A stretch of 61,685 nt of DNA from Candidatus Thorarchaeota archaeon MP8T_1 (GCA_002825465.1 PJER01000014.1:1-61685); one strand, 5' to 3'; counted from the first letter of the stretch, positions 16,685 through 25,411 are shown. The notes: a model not told the origin generated them from the sequence alone. Program-made: numbers and translations.

Positions 16685-18262
16685 ATGACTGATAGAGTGT
16701 TGATAGTGGATGCCCTTAGTGCAGGATTGGGGCAACGTCGCAGTTCTAGGGATTCAATTGGATGCGGCCCTAGAACAATTGCAGGAGTATTTGAGAAACA
16801 TAGGATTCCATGTAATATTCATAGAGTTGAAGAGATATTTAGCAAGGGTACGCTCCTTCGTAAATACAATCATGTTGCTGTGAGTGCAATGACTATGGAC
16901 CTACCAGCAGTCACCAAACTAGTGAAGTTATGGCGTAATTCAAAAAGGCAAGGAAGAATCCTGATCGGTGGTCCAATTGCGGCGGCTCCTGAAACTTTGG
17001 AGGAGCTGAATCCAGATGTTATAGTCATAGGTGAGGGCGAGGTCACCCTAGACGAACTGATTACGAAAGGATTCTTTGACAAATACGTGGAATTATCGGA
17101 TATTCAGGGTATTGCCTATCCAATCGGAGACCAGATTGTGGTTACAGACCCTAGAGAGCTTATCTCAACTGACTTGCTCTCAAAAGAATACAAACCGTCA
17201 ACAACGAGAATCATTGACTACAAGGCGTATCAAGCAAGTAAGGTCTATGTAGAAGTTACCCGTGGGTGTTCAAATTTTAGACGTACGAGATATTCACTGT
17301 CAGATGGAAGACAATGTACTGAGTGCGGTAATTGTGATGCTGTAGATTCAGAAGTGAGAATGAATTGTCCGGAAGAGATTCCCCCAGGTTGCGGATTTTG
17401 TAGTGTTCCTGGAACATGGGGACCACCAAGACACCGTTCAATTGAAGTCATTGTCGAAGAAGTTAGTGAGTTACTAAACCTAGGAGTCCATCGTGTTGTT
17501 TTAGAATCACCGGGATTTCTTGATTACATGAGAGGAAAAGAACCCCTAACAGATCCATGCGATCCACCTGCAAACTTGGATGCAATAAGAGAACTACTTG
17601 ATAGATTGAATGAGTTACCTCAAGTAGTGAATAAAACAGCATACATTTCCATTGAGAATATGAAGGCGTGTCTATTCTCAGAAAAAGTAGCTCAGATGCT
17701 TGTTGATTCAATGATGGGGGCGTCACCTAACATTGGACTTGAAACAGGTTCAGAGCAGCACCTAAGAGATATCGGAAAGTGTGGGTCTCCAAACGATGTG
17801 ATTTCTGCAGTTCGGATTGCTTCAAAATATGGTATGAAGCCATTTGTGTATTTCATCTACGGTTTACCTGGAGAAACTGAAGAAACCGTACAAGAGTCAA
17901 TAGAGATTATGAGAGCTGTAAGTAAGGCAGGTGCAGAGAGAATTATTCTCTATGGATTTCGTGCTCTGCCGGGTTCAGCTTTTGAAGACTATCCTGAATC
18001 CTCAACGAAGGATGAACTTGGATTACTCCTCAGGAAAGAGGCGGAAAGAATCAATCGAGAAAAGAAGGAAAACTATCTTGGGAGAATCATACGAGGTATT
18101 GCTGCTGAACCATCTTGGGCCCGCCATGGATATACTATGGTGAATCCTCTTGAAGAAGGTCCATTGATGACTGTACTAGGAGGATATTCTCCAGGAGTCT
18201 TACTAAATATACGGGTGACCAAAGTCCTTAGTGATGGATTATTAGAAGGCGATGTTGTTTAG
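16685..18262 (+). CDS. B12-binding-type radical SAM protein
   Basis: The protein (525 residues) has an N-terminal cobalamin-binding-like domain (GPRTIAGVFEKHRIPCN, then VIVIGEGEVTLDELI near 115-130) and a radical SAM barrel. The cluster cysteines are unusual: the first is in VEVTRGCSNFRRTRY, then an insert of about 45 residues with CTECGNC and one more Cys, and only then PPGCGFCSVPGTWGPP. The barrel continues with NIGLETGSEQHLRDIG and FVYFIYGLPGETEETVQESI, and a TRAM-like tail closes it. The substrate is unknown. ATG 16685 is preferred to the earlier in-frame start at 16670. Confidence 0.85.
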   Translation: MTDRVLIVDALSAGLGQRRSSRDSIGCGPRTIAGVFEKHRIPCNIHRVEEIFSKGTLLRKYNHVAVSAMTMDLPAVTKLVKLWRNSKRQGRILIGGPIAAAPETLEELNPDVIVIGEGEVTLDELITKGFFDKYVELSDIQGIAYPIGDQIVVTDPRELISTDLLSKEYKPSTTRIIDYKAYQASKVYVEVTRGCSNFRRTRYSLSDGRQCTECGNCDAVDSEVRMNCPEEIPPGCGFCSVPGTWGPPRHRSIEVIVEEVSELLNLGVHRVVLESPGFLDYMRGKEPLTDPCDPPANLDAIRELLDRLNELPQVVNKTAYISIENMKACLFSEKVAQMLVDSMMGASPNIGLETGSEQHLRDIGKCGSPNDVISAVRIASKYGMKPFVYFIYGLPGETEETVQESIEIMRAVSKAGAERIILYGFRALPGSAFEDYPESSTKDELGLLLRKEAERINREKKENYLGRIIRGIAAEPSWARHGYTMVNPLEEGPLMTVLGGYSPGVLLNIRVTKVLSDGLLEGDVV

Positions 18263-18324
18263 TATAATGTCCTAGGCAAAACTTCATATTGCTAACATAT
18301 TGGAAATCAGACTGGTGACACACC

Positions 18325-18468
18325 GTGGTATATACATGTCATAGTTGTAGAAGAGAAGTTACTCCAGAAGGATTAAAGACACTCCCCGGAGTCAAATGCC
18401 CATACTGCGGTGGAAGAATTCTATACAAAGTTCGCCCACCTGTTGTTAAGCGTGTAAAGGGTGCTTAA
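18325..18468 (+). CDS. rpoP: RNA polymerase subunit P (Rpb12-like)
   Basis: A 47-residue zinc subunit of archaeal RNA polymerase. Starting at GTG 18325 (an in-frame TGA lies at 18316), it reads VVYTCHSCRREVTPEGLKTL, then GVKCPYCGGRILYKVRPP and a basic end VVKRVKGA. The CxxC...CPYCG zinc site and the GRILYK(V/I)RPP tail are the family hallmarks. It follows the radical SAM gene by 62 bases and converges with the small membrane peptide at 18476. Confidence 0.95.
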   Translation: MVYTCHSCRREVTPEGLKTLPGVKCPYCGGRILYKVRPPVVKRVKGA

Positions 18469-18475
18469 TTCCACT

Positions 18476-18580
18476 TCAACCCCATGGCTTGTAAATGAAG
18501 ATGATTGTTGCTGCCATGGATGCTAAGAATACTAGAATAAAGAAGAACGAGATTAGTTTCTTTCGTGTTTCACGTCTCAC
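18476..18580 (-). CDS. 34-residue single-span membrane peptide after Get3-like gene
   Basis: Three bases after the stop of the Get3-like gene, a GTG opens a 34-codon frame ending in TGA at 18476-18478. The peptide starts with a basic segment (VRRETRKKLISF), then about 20 hydrophobic residues (FFILVFLASMAATIIFIYKP) and ends WG. That is a tail-anchor-like layout. The tight spacing supports translation, but I know no family for it, and short frames can arise by chance. Confidence 0.5.
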   Translation of the reverse strand: MRRETRKKLISFFFILVFLASMAATIIFIYKPWG

Positions 18581-18583
18581 AAA

Positions 18584-19597
18584 TTATTCCTCCACTTCAC
18601 CTGTGAGTATCTTACCGAGCTTTGTTAACTCTTCGATTCCTCGAATCTCTGTGTCAAATAATTCTACTGGTACTATATCCAAATCATGATAGAGGTCTCT
18701 AATGTCCTTGAGATTATTTTGTTGCATCTCGTACCGTTTGGTACAGAAGTTACACGAGGGATTGGGAGGAAACAACTGATTCACAACAATATGGTCAGCA
18801 GGAATATTCCATTTATTCAAGGAGGCTAGTAATCGTTGGGTCTCCAAGATTGCCATTGCTTCTGAGATCATCACAATTACAAATTGGGTCATGTTAGGAT
18901 CAGAGAGCTGGTCTCTTGCTGCACGTATCTTCTCTTTTGTCTGTTGTAGCATCTCCCATGAATTATCTTCTTGTTGAGAACCGCCCAACATTGCCCTAAG
19001 ACCACCCATCATAGAACTGAGCCGCTGCCTCATTGTAAGGAGTTTGCCCAACCAAGAATCCAATTGATCGGGGAGCTCTAAAAGATTCAGAGTATGACCA
19101 GTTGGAGCAGTATCAAAGATGACCCGATCATAGGAAACATCATCGATGAATTCCAGAATCTTTCCAAAGGCCATCGCCTCATCAGAACCTGGCGGGGACA
19201 TCCCAGACATATCGCCAAGGAGCGAAGTAGCCATCTCGGCCTCTGGACCTAATCCAGTCTGCCCAAGGGTCTGTTGAAAATCTTGCATACCCTTCTCAGT
19301 GTTGATCTCCATCCCCCAGAGGTTATTAAATCCCTTAATAGGAACAATCTCACCACCTGATAGATCCTGATCAAAGCTATCACTAAGACTGTGCGCTGGA
19401 TCGGTGGAAAGAACTAATGTACGAAAACCACGATTTGCAGAGAGAACAGCCATAGCTCCTGCACAGCTTGTTTTTCCTACACCTCCTTTGCCACCAGAAA
19501 GGATGAATTTGACCGAATCATTGTATACTACGTCTGCAAGAGTCATGTTCAGACCTCGATACGGTCGAGATTGCTCAGTCCCTAATAATCCTTCCAT
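18584..19597 (-). CDS. Get3/ArsA-family ATPase
   Basis: Get3 targets tail-anchored membrane proteins in eukaryotes; archaeal homologues bind such proteins, and bacterial ArsA drives arsenite export. The 337-residue protein has the deviant P-loop FILSGGKGGVGKTSCAGA near 31-48, switch I DPAHSLSDSFDQ near 67-78, the DTAPTGHTLNLLELPDQLDS segment near 160-179 and the zinc CxxC in NPSCNFCTKR near 278-287. The CxxC is diagnostic of Get3 rather than ArsA, and the protein is a single ATPase unit. A 34-residue membrane peptide follows at once. Confidence 0.9.
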   Translation of the reverse strand: MEGLLGTEQSRPYRGLNMTLADVVYNDSVKFILSGGKGGVGKTSCAGAMAVLSANRGFRTLVLSTDPAHSLSDSFDQDLSGGEIVPIKGFNNLWGMEINTEKGMQDFQQTLGQTGLGPEAEMATSLLGDMSGMSPPGSDEAMAFGKILEFIDDVSYDRVIFDTAPTGHTLNLLELPDQLDSWLGKLLTMRQRLSSMMGGLRAMLGGSQQEDNSWEMLQQTKEKIRAARDQLSDPNMTQFVIVMISEAMAILETQRLLASLNKWNIPADHIVVNQLFPPNPSCNFCTKRYEMQQNNLKDIRDLYHDLDIVPVELFDTEIRGIEELTKLGKILTGEVEE

Positions 19598-19710
19598 AGG
19601 TTAAATAGGAATCCACATTACACAGTTATCAGATTCTAATACATAGACATTCACCAAAACTTATTGAGTGTCTACAATAGAATATGGTAGTAGAGGATTG
19701 AGGAAAAGGA

Positions 19711-20430
19711 ATGTCGTTCCCACAAGTCAGAACCACTGCAAAGGAGTTCCCATCAACTATCTTAGGGCTACTAGGAATTGATGTTCCTGATGGACTATTA
19801 CCTCCAAATCAAGAACTCATGGAGAAATTTAATGCTAAAGCAGTGGTCATGGTTGTGATTGATAATTTCGGACTCTTTGAGGCTGTTGTCTATAAACCAG
19901 AGGCATTGATCAAGAACATGGAAGCACTTGCAGTCATTGAAACCAATGACCCCTATGCGGTTCCATTGATTAAGACATTACTCAATGGTCCACATCCAGA
20001 TTTCCATCTGATAAATTTCGTAAAGTCACACAATAAGGTCACTAAGGTCATCTGTAGAGAGCAAGATATGGCTACTTTCAATTTTGGACCAGGATATACT
20101 GTCAATCCTCGAGACGATATGGCGACCTATATCGAATCTACAAAACACATATTCAAGAGCGAATTATTGTATCTCCATTTTCTAGATTTTGAAAGCCTCT
20201 ATGCACAATATGGTCATCGAACTCCACCAAAGACACTCCTGGAAAAAATTGTGCGTCGTACTGACAACTGGATTAAAGTTCTCCTTCGCCAAGCACGAAA
20301 GGATACTCTATTCATAGTGATTGGTAACCATGGTAGACATCCGATTCCCCTTGATTATGAGGGTAAATTGGCTGAATGGAGAAAAGCAAATGCACCAATA
20401 GCTATTATGTTCCAGAAGCGAAGTGAATGA
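19711..20430 (+). CDS. Alkaline-phosphatase-superfamily-like protein
   Basis: The 239-residue protein resembles phosphodiesterase/nucleotide pyrophosphatase folds: KAVVMVVIDNFGLFEAVV at the N-terminus (the VxxVIDNFG metal strand), LLYLHFLDFESLYAQYGHRT near 150-169 and TLFIVIGNHGRHPIPLDYEG near 205-224, where NHGRH takes the place of the metal-binding DHG. The nucleophile Ser/Thr after the first Asp is not obvious, so activity is uncertain. GGAAAAGGA precedes the ATG. It converges with uppP. Confidence 0.65.
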   Translation: MSFPQVRTTAKEFPSTILGLLGIDVPDGLLPPNQELMEKFNAKAVVMVVIDNFGLFEAVVYKPEALIKNMEALAVIETNDPYAVPLIKTLLNGPHPDFHLINFVKSHNKVTKVICREQDMATFNFGPGYTVNPRDDMATYIESTKHIFKSELLYLHFLDFESLYAQYGHRTPPKTLLEKIVRRTDNWIKVLLRQARKDTLFIVIGNHGRHPIPLDYEGKLAEWRKANAPIAIMFQKRSE

Positions 20431-20438
20431 CTTCTCCC

Positions 20439-21239
20439 CTAGAAGAAAGCTGGAATACCTAAAGTAATCGCTATTATTGCTAAAACCAGACAAAGCTTCC
20501 AGAAACTCACAGTTCTTGCCAATCGTAGAAGAAATTCCATGGATGCAAGACCTACTATGAATACAATAGTCTCGATTAGTACCATGTCAACAATGGTCAC
20601 ACTTGCAGGAATTGTACTTCCTGTGATAATCTCTAATATAAGAATTCCAAGCACAGCTGGGACGGATATCAGAAAACTAAATCGCAGTGCAGTTTCTTTA
20701 TCAACTCGCTGCATAAGCAGTGATGAAACTGTGACTCCTGAACGACTAAGTCCAGGAAGGACCGCCGAACCTTGAACAAGACCAGTAACAAGTGCTTCTT
20801 TATCTGAAACATCCTGTGTTTTAGGTTCAGTGTTGCTATCTTGAGTTTGATGAGTTGGAAGGTACAAGACCAATGCAGTAACTAGGAGGAAACCCCCAAC
20901 GAAGATATTCAGTAGCATACCTTGAAACAACGAGATACTATTTTTGAGGAAGATATAGAGGGGGATTGCAGTAATAACAGTCCCAATAGTAGCAAGAATG
21001 AGCCGTTTTAGGAGAACTCTATCTTTCAAAGATAGCAGATCTAAGAAGATTCGAGGATAACGAACGATAACCGCTAAAGATGTACCAAGATGTAACCAGA
21101 CAGCTAAAGAGAGCGCTTCAGCTGGATCTATAGATGTAAAATTGGACATGTAAAAGATAATTTGCCCTTCACTGCTGATGGGTAGCCATTCGACGAGACC
21201 TTGAATGATAGCTACGATAATCTGCCATATTTCCATCAC
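20439..21239 (-). CDS. uppP: Undecaprenyl-diphosphatase family membrane protein (UppP/BacA)
   Basis: UppP removes a phosphate from polyprenyl diphosphates, recycling the lipid carrier for glycans; in archaea the carrier would be dolichyl-type. The 266-residue protein has about eight membrane spans and both signature motifs: IQGLVEWLPISSEGQIIFY at the N-terminus (catalytic Glu and Ser) and AVLPGLSRSGVTVSSLLMQR near 160-179 (with the Arg). The start is GTG, with an ATG one codon later. Likely role: N-glycosylation or S-layer glycan supply. Confidence 0.92.
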   Translation of the reverse strand: MMEIWQIIVAIIQGLVEWLPISSEGQIIFYMSNFTSIDPAEALSLAVWLHLGTSLAVIVRYPRIFLDLLSLKDRVLLKRLILATIGTVITAIPLYIFLKNSISLFQGMLLNIFVGGFLLVTALVLYLPTHQTQDSNTEPKTQDVSDKEALVTGLVQGSAVLPGLSRSGVTVSSLLMQRVDKETALRFSFLISVPAVLGILILEIITGSTIPASVTIVDMVLIETIVFIVGLASMEFLLRLARTVSFWKLCLVLAIIAITLGIPAFF

Positions 21240-21318
21240 AAATTTCCTCTGTTTAGGCGATGTCCAGAAGAATTAAAAAGATACTCCAGAGCTCTCCAGC
21301 TACAGAGAGGTGCTAGAT

Positions 21319-21981
21319 ATGGTTCTGGATAATGATAGGTTCCTGACCTCTGAACTTAGTAATATTACACAGATGCTCGAAGAACATTTTCGTGCTGCGC
21401 TTTCAGCTAGCAAGATGGTTGCAAATGCAGTAGGAGATTGGTTAGATGGTAAAGGCACCATCACCCAAGAAGATCTAGATAAGGTAACTAAACTAGAAGA
21501 GAAAGGGGATGAGTTAAAACGCACTATCTTGAATGAGTTGGCAAAAGCACAATCTCTGATGCAACGTGAAGATCTACTCAGACTTGTTCATTATAATGAC
21601 AAATTTACTGATGGCGCAGAATGGTGCATGTTTCATTTAGCTGCAATTGTAGGCAAATGGACACCTGAAGGTGAACTGAAGAATAAAATTCGTGAGTTGA
21701 GCGAATCCGTCATGGAAGAAATTACACAGCAGCGAGAAGCAGTACGTTTTCTATCTATCAATATGGTAGAATCCATGAAACGCGCGGATGCAATCTGTGC
21801 ACTTGAGAAAAAAATCGACATAATTCAGCGAGATATTGTTTCCCTTGCGTATCCAGCAGAGATACCTATTGGAATTCTTCTTCGATTTCGCGATTTCATC
21901 AACATGATGGAAGACCTCGCTAACTTTGGTGAGGACGCTGCTATAACTATTAGAACACTCTCGTTGACGCTAAATATGTGA
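21319..21981 (+). CDS. DUF47 / PhoU-like protein
   Basis: The protein (220 residues) is an all-helical PhoU-type bundle of the DUF47 family (TIGR00153-like), often encoded beside PiT phosphate transporters. Typical parts are EEKGDELKRTILNELAKAQS (about 60-79), REDLLRLVHYNDKFTDGAEW (about 82-101) and ADAICALEKKIDIIQRDIVS (about 157-176), ending ILLRFRDFINMMEDLANFGE. No transporter is adjacent. ATG 21319 is preferred to GTG 21310 because GAGAGG is well spaced from it. Its stop overlaps the start of endA. Confidence 0.88.
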   Translation: MVLDNDRFLTSELSNITQMLEEHFRAALSASKMVANAVGDWLDGKGTITQEDLDKVTKLEEKGDELKRTILNELAKAQSLMQREDLLRLVHYNDKFTDGAEWCMFHLAAIVGKWTPEGELKNKIRELSESVMEEITQQREAVRFLSINMVESMKRADAICALEKKIDIIQRDIVSLAYPAEIPIGILLRFRDFINMMEDLANFGEDAAITIRTLSLTLNM

Positions 21982-22562
21982 CAGGGTGTCATGAGTTGAT
22001 AGAGGACACATCCATCATAGCAGTAGGAAGGTTGGTGGGTGATAGAGCTATTGTCTGGAATCCAGAACATGGAATGTACCTTTACGATAATGGCTATTTT
22101 GGACAACCTGTCGGGATTCGAAAACCCAAGTCAGCTATCTTTGACAAACCTCTAGAATTATCTCTTCTAGAATGTGCATATCTTACAAAAAATGGGAAAG
22201 TGAAAATCCTAGATTCAAAGGATGAGCACATTCTGAGACTTGATGAGATACTCCAACTAGGCCAAGAAACATCTGATGAATTCAAAGACCGCTTTCTAGT
22301 GTATTCCCAACTTCGAGATTTAGGATATGTAGTGCGGCCCGGTCTAAAATTTGGAACTGATTTTGCAGTCTACGAAAAAGGGCCCGGATTGGATCACGCG
22401 CCATTTCTTGTTCATGTGATCCCTCAGAAAAATGGCGTCGTACCCTTAGATATTGTTAGAGCTGGTCGATTGGCAACCAGTGTCCGTAAAAGGTTCATCA
22501 TTGCCACAGTGAAGGATAATGGAGAGATTGCGCATTATTCCTTTGTTTGGCATCGACCATAA
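21978..22562 (+). CDS. endA: tRNA-splicing endonuclease EndA
   Basis: EndA cuts introns out of archaeal tRNAs and rRNAs. The 194-residue protein has the N-terminal domain (LVGDRAIVWNPEHGMYLYDN) and the catalytic domain: RFLVYSQLRDLGYVVRPGLK near 110-129, FGTDFAVYEKGPGLDHAPFL with the Tyr and His, and GRLATSVRKRFIIATV with the Lys. The size fits a homotetrameric or homodimeric-subunit form of the short type. The start is GTG overlapping the previous stop (GTGA), so it is co-translated with the PhoU-like gene. Confidence 0.93.
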   Translation: MTGCHELIEDTSIIAVGRLVGDRAIVWNPEHGMYLYDNGYFGQPVGIRKPKSAIFDKPLELSLLECAYLTKNGKVKILDSKDEHILRLDEILQLGQETSDEFKDRFLVYSQLRDLGYVVRPGLKFGTDFAVYEKGPGLDHAPFLVHVIPQKNGVVPLDIVRAGRLATSVRKRFIIATVKDNGEIAHYSFVWHRP

Positions 22563-22644
22563 ATCGTCTTGTATCCATGGGCAAAACAATTAAGTTCGAA
22601 ACTGTGTTGTTTTGATTAACATCTAGCCCCGAGGATGAATCCTA

Positions 22645-22962
22645 ATGGCTGACAAAGCTGCGAACGCAAAAGAGTTTGGTGCGATGCTCGCACTAGCTTG
22701 GGAGAATTCTCCCTCATTTATTTGTAGTAACGATGACTACATCTATTGCCTATTCCCAGCCGACGAAACGAAGGCAAAGTGGGTTGAGGCATCACTCACT
22801 TTTCCAGATGGTTCCTTGGATAAGAAGGAAATCGATTCCAATAAGGCAATAGCACTCCTAGTAGAGGAGTTGAAAGTACTACCCACGTATGGTGTCAGTA
22901 CAATAGTCACCACAAAAGGCCAGCTCGATGAAGTTGCAAGTCGATTAGCTACACTAATATGA
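22645..22962 (+). CDS. Hypothetical small protein
   Basis: The 105-residue protein is not one I recognise. It has alternating alpha/beta composition: AKEFGAMLALAWENSPSFIC, YIYCLFPADETKAKWVEASL and a C-terminal VSTIVTTKGQLDEVASRLAT. It follows endA by 82 bases and precedes a zinc-ribbon coiled-coil protein on the same strand. Confidence 0.65.
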   Translation: MADKAANAKEFGAMLALAWENSPSFICSNDDYIYCLFPADETKAKWVEASLTFPDGSLDKKEIDSNKAIALLVEELKVLPTYGVSTIVTTKGQLDEVASRLATLI

Positions 22963-23023
22963 ATCAGTAATTTGTGAAGTGGTCTGATCCGTCAGACAAT
23001 TAAAGTAGTGGAAGGAGCGAATA

Positions 23024-23824
23024 ATGCCAGACCTACTTGTTTCTTGCCCATCTTGTGGTCTTGAAGTCCCTATAGGGAAATTCTGCAAACTTTGTGGAGA
23101 GCCACTCGTTCAGAGTGAAGAAAAGGTTACTCCAGATCTTGTTGATGAGCATGAAGAAGATGTCAATATCTCTGAAGAGATAAAAGACGTAGAACTTCCT
23201 ACACTGCCACATTTTGAAGTCACTATCGAGGATATGCCCTATGAAGCATCTGCAATATTGCTTGCGCATGCGGAACTGATTGTGATTGATGACGAATTAG
23301 ACAAATTAATTGAGAAGATTAAAGCAACTCGACAAGCTCTTCAGTTAAAACAAGCAGATAAGGTTGTTCTCACGACTAGAGCAGAAACGCTTCGGATTGA
23401 GTTCGAAAAGGCAAAGACTCGAAGGCGTGAACTAATTTCTGTAACACAAAGACTTGTTCTAGAACAGATTCTTGAGGCACTTGATAAACATGAACAACGG
23501 TTAGAAAAGCTGGAAGAGATTTCAAGTACTTTGGACAAGGATGTGTACAAAGAGCAACGAGTAGAGATTCTTCAGACCATCAAAGATTTGCGTACTAATT
23601 TGAAAGACGCAATTCGAACAGGAAAGAAATGGGCAAAGGGTATCAATAATACTTTGAAGAAATTAGACAAGGAAATGAACCGTTTGAATGCCAAATTCAA
23701 GATTGGTGACATCTCCCGACCGAAATATGAAGAATCTAAGGCAAAATTAGAACGAGCTACTCAAGTAGTGATAGGGGGACAAAAGAGGTTAGATGAATTA
23801 CTAAAACTGGCTGGGAAGAGGTGA
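23024..23824 (+). CDS. Zinc-ribbon and long coiled-coil protein, function unknown
   Basis: The 266-residue protein begins with a zinc ribbon (CPSCGLEVPIGKFCKLCGEP, residues 8-27), then an acidic linker, and from about residue 80 it is one long, strongly charged coiled coil (LIEKIKATRQALQLKQADKV, KHEQRLEKLEEISSTLDKDV, NNTLKKLDKEMNRLNAKFKI). The helix-rich C-terminus and its size superficially recall ESCRT-III-like helices, but I see no diagnostic motif. GGAAGGAGCG precedes the ATG. No function is assigned. Confidence 0.75.
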   Translation: MPDLLVSCPSCGLEVPIGKFCKLCGEPLVQSEEKVTPDLVDEHEEDVNISEEIKDVELPTLPHFEVTIEDMPYEASAILLAHAELIVIDDELDKLIEKIKATRQALQLKQADKVVLTTRAETLRIEFEKAKTRRRELISVTQRLVLEQILEALDKHEQRLEKLEEISSTLDKDVYKEQRVEILQTIKDLRTNLKDAIRTGKKWAKGINNTLKKLDKEMNRLNAKFKIGDISRPKYEESKAKLERATQVVIGGQKRLDELLKLAGKR

Positions 23825-23858
23825 AGAAACAACAAACATGATCTAGGAGCGCGATGCA

Positions 23859-24161
23859 ATGGCAACTAGTTATGTAGAGTGCAAAGCAACCTGTAAGAGT
23901 TTCAAATGTGATAAACAACCTCCTGCTATTAAATACAGGAAGAAAAGTGACAAGAAAGAAATTTGGTGTACATGGATCGATGAAGAATGCGATGGACCAT
24001 GGTGCAAATTCGGTAAATGCTTGCAAAGAAGAATGACCGATGATGGTAGATGTAAACCAGCATCAAAGCATATTGATACTGCAACACCGTTACCAAAATC
24101 AATGGATTATCCAGATGCGATACCAAAAGATATTGCAAAGAAACTAGGACGACGTGATTGA
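23859..24161 (+). CDS. Cysteine-rich small protein, probably metal-binding
   Basis: The 100-residue protein has eight cysteines, arranged CKATCKSFKC near the N-terminus and WCTWIDEECDGPWCKFGKCL in the middle, with one more at DGRCKP. It is basic and has no signal peptide, so the cysteines probably bind zinc or a cluster in the cytoplasm. GGAGCGCG precedes the ATG, 34 bases after the coiled-coil gene. Family unknown. Confidence 0.7.
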   Translation: MATSYVECKATCKSFKCDKQPPAIKYRKKSDKKEIWCTWIDEECDGPWCKFGKCLQRRMTDDGRCKPASKHIDTATPLPKSMDYPDAIPKDIAKKLGRRD

Positions 24162-24247
24162 TGGGGATAGCCTGCAAATTTGTAAGCCGTCCCAAAATGT
24201 CTATAAGCAACACAAAGTCAATCGCAGATGTACGAAGGTGAATTAAA

Positions 24248-24373
24248 GTGTTGGAAGAGATTCGTCCTGAAATGAGAGCACTCATCTACTTCATGGTAGG
24301 CTTAACTTTTCTTGGTCTTGGCTTACTGTTGAACCAGGTAGCATTTACAATTGGATTCATGAATGGACCGTAG
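24248..24373 (+). CDS. 41-residue single-span membrane protein
   Basis: From GTG 24248 an open frame of 41 codons gives a charged start (LEEIRPEMR), one hydrophobic span (ALIYFMVGLTFLGLGLLLNQ, then VAFTIGF) and a short end MNGP. A GAAGGTGA stretch sits before the start and the frame fills the gap between two genes, ending 32 bases before the next start. No family is known. Confidence 0.6.
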   Translation: MLEEIRPEMRALIYFMVGLTFLGLGLLLNQVAFTIGFMNGP

Positions 24374-24405
24374 ATTCAAGAGGATTATCTTCTGGAGGAT
24401 TCTCC

Positions 24406-25398
24406 TTGACCCACCTCGACGATATTCTCAAAGTACTGCTTAGTTTTGATGGAATCTCGCGTAAATTCGTACTTCCTTCGATTATCGATAAACTGAGACT
24501 GCGATCTTTCCAAGGGGATACTCCTCATGGTCTGGGTGAAGATTCAGCAGCGATTGGTACTGAATCGGATGAATTGATACTACTTACAACAGATGCAATT
24601 GTCGAAGATTTATGTCTAAAGCATCCTCATGCTGCAGGATTTAATGCAGTGTTGGCAAATGTTATGGATATCTACGCTGCAGGAGGAACGCCCACATCAT
24701 TTGCAGTTGCTCTATCATATTCAGAACCAGAGATTGGAGATGCAATTCTGGAAGGACTGATTAAAGGGTCACACACATTCAAGATTCCAATTGTCAGAGG
24801 TCATACAAATCCCAACTCGACATCAACCTATGTTGTTGGATCTGCAACTGGGACAGTTCAGAAAAAGAATATTCTTACTGCAGGTGGTGCAGATGATGGA
24901 AATGTTCTTGTAATCCTCTTTGATAGAACTGGCCAAAGAGGGGCACATTATCAATTAGGCTGGGATTCTGTTACAGATAGGCCATCTGAGAATGTTGTAA
25001 AACGATTAACGGTGATGAATGATATCGCAGAGAGAGAACTCGTGACCGCATCAAAGGACGTCTCTGTGGCAGGAATTGTTGGAACTGCGGCTATGATGCT
25101 TGAATACTCAGGAAAGGGAGGCATTATCGATCTGGATGTTATAAATCAAGCAAAGCCTAAGGATATTGATCTTGAAGATTGGCTGAGAATGTATATCTCA
25201 TTAGGATTCTTGGTTGCAACAAAAGAAGAGAACCTTGAAGATTTGAAAAAGGTAGCAAAAGAACATGATCTATCAGCATGTCGTATAGGAATTGTCGATG
25301 GTACAAAGGTTGTGAAGCTTTCAATGAAAAATGAATGTAAAATCATATTCGATTTCACTAAAGGACCTGTATTGACACCTCGAACTGGACATGATTAG
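24406..25398 (+). CDS. AIR synthase-related (PurM/SelD/HypE superfamily) protein
   Basis: The superfamily binds ATP and makes acyl-phosphate-type intermediates. The 330-residue protein has HGLGEDSAAIGTESDELILL near 41-60 (the GEDxA element), NAVLANVMDIYAAGGTPTSF near 80-99 (the NDIxxxGG element) and IPIVRGHTNPNSTS near 125-138. It resembles the archaeal methanogenesis-marker-2-like branch. It lacks the N-terminal Cys/Lys motif of selenophosphate synthetase, so it is probably not SelD although selenocysteine genes lie 2 kb away. The start is TTG with GGAGG upstream. Confidence 0.75.
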   Translation: MTHLDDILKVLLSFDGISRKFVLPSIIDKLRLRSFQGDTPHGLGEDSAAIGTESDELILLTTDAIVEDLCLKHPHAAGFNAVLANVMDIYAAGGTPTSFAVALSYSEPEIGDAILEGLIKGSHTFKIPIVRGHTNPNSTSTYVVGSATGTVQKKNILTAGGADDGNVLVILFDRTGQRGAHYQLGWDSVTDRPSENVVKRLTVMNDIAERELVTASKDVSVAGIVGTAAMMLEYSGKGGIIDLDVINQAKPKDIDLEDWLRMYISLGFLVATKEENLEDLKKVAKEHDLSACRIGIVDGTKVVKLSMKNECKIIFDFTKGPVLTPRTGHD

Positions 25399-25411
25399 AC
25401 CACATACGCTA

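Noticed and set aside
24406..25398. Selenophosphate synthetase (SelD)
   Set aside because: The N-terminal Cys/Sec-Lys catalytic motif is absent, although the ATP-binding fold is shared.
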